Shown here piece after piece: positions 59,513 through 64,000 of a DNA stretch of 64,000 nt. Source of the stretch: Fusobacteria bacterium ZRK30 (lineage in GTDB: Bacteria > Fusobacteriota > Fusobacteriia > Fusobacteriales > Fusobacteriaceae). Numbering within the stretch: position 1 is the first letter of the stretch; each line of letters begins with the position of its first letter. The stretch spans positions 2,294,001-2,358,000 of the forward strand of contig CP102405.1 in NCBI GenBank assembly GCA_024628785.1. The letters are read 5' to 3'. The notes below the pieces were generated by a model that was given only the letters and a program-made list of their open reading frames with translations, ran no database searches and was not told the DNA's origin. The translations under genes and the position numbers were made by a program.

Positions 59513-60972
59513 TACTTCCTCCTAATTATAATTTTTCTTAAATCTTTCTCTAAAATAAATATCAACATTATAAAATATATTCCAAATAAACTACATTTTA
59601 ATAGTATAAATAAAATAGCATTATTTACTTCAAAATTCTTAGTATATACATATAACATACTAAGATTTAATAAAATAAAAACTAAGAGTTTAAGAGTTTT
59701 CTTATTAAATGGAGTTATATTATGTATTTTTTTGACAAAATAATAGTTATAAATATTTCCAAGAATAAGAGAGGTTGATGTTGTTAATGCCGCACCAATC
59801 ACTCCAAATTTAGGAATAAATATAAAATTAAATATTGTATTTATTAATAATACAATTATACTACTGTATAAATTATATTTTGGATACCCTGTCATTCTAT
59901 TTATTTCATATACAAATCCTAAAGATGTATTTATTAATTGACCAATAGCTAATATAATTAATGTTGTATAACCACTTATAAAGCTTGGTCCAAATATTAA
60001 TAATATATCTTTTCCTAAATACAGTAAAATGAAAAAAATCATCAATGAAAGATAAGTTACTCCCCTCACAATATCAAAGTATAATTGTTTTAATTCATTG
60101 ATTTTATTTTTCTTAAAATAATCAACTATTTTTAATTCAATAACGTTTGAAAATGCCATAAAAGGAAATAGTACCAAATTAGATATAACAAAACTAATCT
60201 CATATATTGCAACTTTTTCAGTATTTAAAAAATAACCTATCATTAAAATATCTAATCTACTCGCTATCAAGATAATAAAACTATTAAACATTAAAGGTGA
60301 AGAATAATGTAGCATCTTTTTTAAAACTTTATAATTAAATTTACCAATTGATTTTCTTTTGATTTTTAAATTAAGCGTATACTTAGAAACTATAATCAAT
60401 AATATAAAAGAAATAAAAGTACCATATATCAACCCATCACTTTTGAAATTAAATTTTATAAAAATAAAAAATATTATAATTTTAAAAACTCTTAATAAAA
60501 TACTTCTGATAAAAACATCTTCTCTAATTTTACTATAACTTCTTAATAATGAACTATATAGTAAATAATATGCATTAAAAAATATTATAGGAAATGAAAT
60601 CAAATAATCTTTTACAGATATTTTAGAATTAAAAACCTTTATGATAATAAAATCTTTAAAAACGTATAATAAAATTAATAAAAATATATTAAATATTATT
60701 ACAATTAATTTTGTCCCCATTTCAATGTTATAAATATCTGTCTCATTTTTTTCTATAATAGCTTCTCTAGTAAATTTTAAAAGGCCAACATCTAAACCTA
60801 AGAGATTTAAAAAGACAAATAATCGTATAAAAGCTAGAATTTGTTTATATTTTCCATATTCTGATGCCCCTACCATATTTGTGATAAAAGCTATCATAAT
60901 AAACATTAGTAATAAACCCAAAATAGACATTAATAAGTTTAATAATGATGTTTTAAATATTTTTTTTATCAT
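59512..60972 (-). CDS. Wzx-type polysaccharide flippase
   Basis: This protein of about 486 residues has 12-14 hydrophobic helices and an N-terminus ISLLNLLMSILGLLL-like, then GASEYGKYKQILAFIRLFVFLNLLGLDVGLLKF, the pattern of the MOP (Wzx/RfbX) superfamily that flips undecaprenyl-linked oligosaccharides. The start at 60972 overlaps the acetyltransferase stop by ATGA. The longer frame to 61107 is the 3' end of the acetyltransferase in another phase and is excluded. Confidence 0.85.
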   Translation of the reverse strand: MIKKIFKTSLLNLLMSILGLLLMFIMIAFITNMVGASEYGKYKQILAFIRLFVFLNLLGLDVGLLKFTREAIIEKNETDIYNIEMGTKLIVIIFNIFLLILLYVFKDFIIIKVFNSKISVKDYLISFPIIFFNAYYLLYSSLLRSYSKIREDVFIRSILLRVFKIIIFFIFIKFNFKSDGLIYGTFISFILLIIVSKYTLNLKIKRKSIGKFNYKVLKKMLHYSSPLMFNSFIILIASRLDILMIGYFLNTEKVAIYEISFVISNLVLFPFMAFSNVIELKIVDYFKKNKINELKQLYFDIVRGVTYLSLMIFFILLYLGKDILLIFGPSFISGYTTLIILAIGQLINTSLGFVYEINRMTGYPKYNLYSSIIVLLINTIFNFIFIPKFGVIGAALTTSTSLILGNIYNYYFVKKIHNITPFNKKTLKLLVFILLNLSMLYVYTKNFEVNNAILFILLKCSLFGIYFIMLIFILEKDLRKIIIRRK

Positions 60973-61532
60973 CTTTTTTTTACCATTTTTATAGGAATTC
61001 CTACATATACAGTATCTCTTTCTATTTTTTTTGAAGTTACTACTGAATTTGCTCCTATTACACAGCCAGAGCTTATTATTGAACCTGCTAAAACTCTTAC
61101 TCCACAACCTATCCAGACATTACTATTTATTATTGTTTTTTTTAATTCCATTCCTTGATATTTAATAGGAATATCATTTTTCATATAAAAATGATTTGAT
61201 GATAGAATACTTGTATTATGTGCAATCGAAACATTATCTCTAATTAAAATTCCCCCTTCTGAATCAATATAACAATTATTGTGAATACTAATATTATTTT
61301 CTAGAGATAAACCTTCTATATTTTTAAATGTTACATTTGGTCCAATCATAATATTTTCACCACAACTTTCAATTATATTTTTAATAAGGCAATAACGTAA
61401 ACCAATATATAGAAGCCCCTCCTTATATTTAATCATATTCATAATTCTAACACAGTTTCCCCTCCCAAAATATGAAAATAAAAAACTTATAACTGCTAAT
61501 TGCTTTGCTACTTTTTTAAATTTTAAACTCAT
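60969..61532 (-). CDS. Hexapeptide-repeat acetyltransferase
   Basis: This 187-residue protein has a left-handed beta-helix with imperfect hexapeptides (IMIGPNVTF, ISIHNNCYID, ILIRDNVSIAHN, then VWIGCGVRVLAGSIISSGCVIGANSVVTS). The pattern and C-terminal VYVGIPIKMVKK are typical of maltose/virginiamycin/serine O-acetyltransferase-like enzymes that decorate surface sugars. Acceptor unknown. The stop overlaps the flippase start. Confidence 0.85.
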   Translation of the reverse strand: MSLKFKKVAKQLAVISFLFSYFGRGNCVRIMNMIKYKEGLLYIGLRYCLIKNIIESCGENIMIGPNVTFKNIEGLSLENNISIHNNCYIDSEGGILIRDNVSIAHNTSILSSNHFYMKNDIPIKYQGMELKKTIINSNVWIGCGVRVLAGSIISSGCVIGANSVVTSKKIERDTVYVGIPIKMVKKR

Positions 61533-61578
61533 CTTTTTTTATAATAAACTAATTAAAGTTAATATTATACAACCTCCT

Positions 61579-62751
61579 TTATATTATTTTTTTTATAAAT
61601 TTATTAAATATAAATATTATTAATACTGGTAATATTGTATACCACCACATACTTTTAGTGAAAATCTGGAATTCTGACCTAAAAATTCTCATCATGTTTA
61701 GAATAACAAATATATAAATAATTTCAAAATAACAAGATTCTCTTCTTTTTTCAAAACAATATGAAAATAACCCTAAAATATAAAAATATATAAATACACC
61801 TATATATTTAGCATTCATATAAGCGTCTAAAACACCAGAAAAGCCTCTTCCTCCCCCTTCTTTAAAAATTTGAGGGTAGTATTTATTCATAAACCATTTT
61901 GTCATAGAAAAATCATTTTTCCCACTTAACGGTATGATAAATGATTTCATCATAGATTTAAAAGCTTCTCCTTTAAATTCAAACTCTATAGAGGAATGAT
62001 CTATTTTTTTATAATTTTTTATCCAAGTAGTTAATTCACCAAAATTTCTTTGGATTTTAATATCATATCCCTTTAACGAATACATAAAACTTTTATAATA
62101 TAGTAATATGAAAATTAACATAATACCTAAAATAATAATTGTTTTTTTCTTTATAATTTTTTCTTTCTCAAAAAAATAAATATTTACTATGAAAATATTC
62201 ATTATATCTAACCTTGAATTTTCTAATAAAGCTAATATTAAGTATAAAGAATTTAAAAATATTAAAAACTTTTTTAATCTTTTATTTTTTCTTGAAAAGT
62301 AGTTTTGATACAATAAAATTAACCCTATCATAAAGAACGGCTTAAAAGAATTTAAATAAGACATTTTTTTTAGATAAAAAATCCTTACAGCTCTAGATTT
62401 AAAAAAATAATTATTAATACCTATTTTTGAAACTAAAATAAAAAATAATAATAAAGAAAAACATATTACTAAACACCCTGTAAATAGCATTAGTTTATTT
62501 TCTTTGATTTTTTTATATTGAACTTTACGAAATACATTGATTCTCGAATAATTAAAAGCTACAACCGCAATTATAGAAAGTATACTCAACTTTTTATATT
62601 GATAAAAATCTAAGCCTTCTCTCATTAAAAATAAACCATAACCAAAATACAAAATGGATAATATATTAAAAAAATTAGTTCCCGAAATCAACTGTTTTTT
62701 TCTATTTAACAATAAAAAATACACTATTACTAGTATTAAAATACTATGCAT
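61579..62751 (-). CDS. Wzy-type O-antigen polymerase
   Basis: This 390-residue membrane protein has about ten helices and a long periplasmic loop around residues 240-310 (EFKGEAFKSMMKSFIIPLSGKNDFSMTKWFMNKYYPQIF). It lacks conserved sequence motifs, as is usual for Wzy. Position between ugd and the acetyltransferase/flippase genes, and the topology, support an oligosaccharide repeat-unit polymerase. It has a very low GC content. Alternative: EpsG-like polymerase, which has similar topology. Confidence 0.75.
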   Translation of the reverse strand: MHSILILVIVYFLLLNRKKQLISGTNFFNILSILYFGYGLFLMREGLDFYQYKKLSILSIIAVVAFNYSRINVFRKVQYKKIKENKLMLFTGCLVICFSLLLFFILVSKIGINNYFFKSRAVRIFYLKKMSYLNSFKPFFMIGLILLYQNYFSRKNKRLKKFLIFLNSLYLILALLENSRLDIMNIFIVNIYFFEKEKIIKKKTIIILGIMLIFILLYYKSFMYSLKGYDIKIQRNFGELTTWIKNYKKIDHSSIEFEFKGEAFKSMMKSFIIPLSGKNDFSMTKWFMNKYYPQIFKEGGGRGFSGVLDAYMNAKYIGVFIYFYILGLFSYCFEKRRESCYFEIIYIFVILNMMRIFRSEFQIFTKSMWWYTILPVLIIFIFNKFIKKII

Positions 62752-62797
62752 AACATTTTAACTCCTACTTTTTTTATTCACTTTTCTTGAATTACAA

Positions 62798-63964
62798 CTA
62801 ATCCCTTTTATATAAATCACGAGTATAAACTTTTTCTTCAACATCTATTAATTTATCACAAAGACGATTAGTAACTATTACATCAGAAATTTTCTTGAAT
62901 TCATCTAAATCCTTTATTACTTTAGAATTAAAAAATGATTTTTCCTTCAACACAGGTTCATAGATCACTACTTCTACTCCCTTGGCTTTGAGTCTCTTCA
63001 TAATTCCCTGCACTGCTGAAGCACGAAAGTTATCTGAATCCATCTTCATAGTAAGTCTATAGATTCCTACTACTTTTGGATTTCTCTTTAATATCTTCCT
63101 GGCAATATGATCCTTTCTTGTTGTATTGGCATCTACTATTGCTTGGATTATATTGTTTGGTACATTCTCATAGTTGGCTCTAAGCTGCTTAGTATCTTTT
63201 GGTAAGCAGTATCCTCCGTATCCAAATGAAGGGTTGTTATAATGATCTCCAATTCTTGGATCAAGTCCTACTCCCTCTATGATCTGCTTTGTATTCAGTC
63301 CATGTACTTCTGCATAACTATCTAATTCATTAAAATATGCTACTCTTAAAGCAAGGTAGGTATTAGAAAATAACTTCACCCCCTCTGCTTCTGTAGATTC
63401 TGTAAATAAAATAGATATATCTTCTTTAATCGCTCCCTCTGCTAAAAGATTAGCAAAGATTCTAGCTCTTTCACTACTTTCACCTACTATTATTCTAGAA
63501 GGATGAAGGTTGTCATAGAGTGCTTTTCCTTCTCTTAAAAATTCAGGTGAAAAGATAATGTTATCTACACCAAATTTTTCTTTAACACTTTTAGTATACC
63601 CTACTGGTACTGTAGATTTAATTACCATAATAGCCTTTGGATTTATTTTCAATACATCTTTAATAACTACCTCAACTAAGCTGGTGTCGAAGAAGTTGTG
63701 TACTTCATCATAGTTTGTAGGAGTCGCTATAATTACATATTCTGCTCCTTCATACGCTTCTTTTTTATCTAAAGTCGCCTTTAGATTTAATTCCTTATTA
63801 GCTAAATAATCTGAGATATAGTCATCTACTATAGGTGATATCTTATTATTTATCATCTCTACCTTTTCAGATATTACATCCAGTGCTACTACCTCATGAT
63901 TTTGTGCTAAAAGTACTGCATTTGATAGCCCTACATATCCTGTTCCTGCAATTACAATTTTCAT
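62798..63964 (-). CDS. ugd: UDP-glucose/UDP-sugar 6-dehydrogenase
   Basis: This 388-residue enzyme of the UDP-glucose/GDP-mannose dehydrogenase family has the NAD motif [12 protein letters not shown] (residues 4-15), [10 protein letters not shown] (near 114), [12 protein letters not shown] (near 137), [13 protein letters not shown] (near 212) and the active-site [11 protein letters not shown] with catalytic Cys near 253. It produces UDP-glucuronate or a similar uronic sugar for the surface polysaccharide. The gene is GC-richer than the O-antigen genes downstream. Two separate pieces of a ugd 3' end elsewhere show this locus has been rearranged. The 36 bases after 63964 contain AGTTGATAGTTG low-complexity sequence. 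Confidence 0.92.
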   Translation of the reverse strand: MKIVIAGTGYVGLSNAVLLAQNHEVVALDVISEKVEMINNKISPIVDDYISDYLANKELNLKATLDKKEAYEGAEYVIIATPTNYDEVHNFFDTSLVEVVIKDVLKINPKAIMVIKSTVPVGYTKSVKEKFGVDNIIFSPEFLREGKALYDNLHPSRIIVGESSERARIFANLLAEGAIKEDISILFTESTEAEGVKLFSNTYLALRVAYFNELDSYAEVHGLNTKQIIEGVGLDPRIGDHYNNPSFGYGGYCLPKDTKQLRANYENVPNNIIQAIVDANTTRKDHIARKILKRNPKVVGIYRLTMKMDSDNFRASAVQGIMKRLKAKGVEVVIYEPVLKEKSFFNSKVIKDLDEFKKISDVIVTNRLCDKLIDVEEKVYTRDLYKRD

Positions 63965-64000
63965 TTCTCTTCATCTCCAAACTGTATTAGTTGATAGTTG

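Noticed and set aside
60973-61107. 45-residue N-terminal extension of the flippase
   Set aside because: It is the acetyltransferase 3' end read in another frame; ATG 60972 overlaps the stop as ATGA.

Overview
The window reads as chromosome of a low-GC, anaerobic, amino-acid-fermenting Gram-negative bacterium. A Fusobacteriota member (Ilyobacter, Propionigenium or Psychrilyobacter type) fits best. The evidence is a complete oxidative ornithine-degradation operon, Kdo genes together with an O-antigen-type locus (so an outer membrane with LPS), an NhaC-type antiporter and an SSS-type symporter, a 2[4Fe-4S] ferredoxin, SepF beside HemW, and very AT-rich intergenic DNA. The phylum is inferred from gene content; no rRNA gene is present.

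Layout. 1-302: a histidine-kinase fragment (minus) abuts the tail of a sugar ABC permease (plus), an odd junction. 326-3123: DUF624 protein and GH36 alpha-galactosidase. 3181-16800: the ornithine region, all on the minus strand. From a good promoter at about 16,771-16,799 it runs alr, ord, ortA, ortB, arginase, oraS, oraE, a MutL/GlmL-like chaperone, ornithine racemase, then an NhaC-family transporter behind a lysine riboswitch with its own terminator, then an SSS symporter. Together these take arginine to ornithine, D-ornithine, 2,4-diaminopentanoate, 2-amino-4-oxopentanoate, and finally acetyl-CoA plus D-alanine, which Alr can turn into L-alanine. 17145-21929: PP-loop ATPase, MATE exporter, sepF-yggS-hemW. 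22350-26023: three tandem BMP/PnrA-type nucleoside-binding lipoproteins around an amidohydrolase relic. 26-33 kb: XRE regulator, GPH-type MFS, tmcAL, mgtE, coaX, MBL hydrolase, an acidic hypothetical, and a small ferredoxin. 33.7-36.9 kb: feoA-feoA-feoB plus a Cys-rich small protein. 37-45 kb: M24 peptidase, three exported proteins, pgeF, argS, MFS.

45.6-55.3 kb is an accessory zone. It holds three nucleotidyltransferase/HEPN toxin-antitoxin units (one a single-chain fusion), an isolated rfbB, a SWIM-SNF2 helicase, a four-helix-bundle protein and a truncated GxxExxY gene. These are embedded in dispersed palindromic repeats (called R1 to R5 here), low-complexity sequence and repeated terminator-promoter modules. 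55.3-64 kb carries kdsD-kdsC-kdsB-kdsA, a putative glycosyltransferase, a Wzx-type flippase, an acetyltransferase, a Wzy-type polymerase and ugd.

The observations most worth following are these. (1) R1 palindromic repeats sit flush against the ribosome-binding site of all three nucleotidyltransferase genes. (2) Two severed 3' ends of a ugd-like gene, at 48.4 and 55.1 kb, mark block boundaries in the polysaccharide locus. (3) A lysine riboswitch controls the transporter at the end of the ornithine operon; an uncorrected gene call would translate it as a 92-residue N-terminal extension. (4) A decayed tandem duplication of the ortB 3' end lies in front of the arginase gene.
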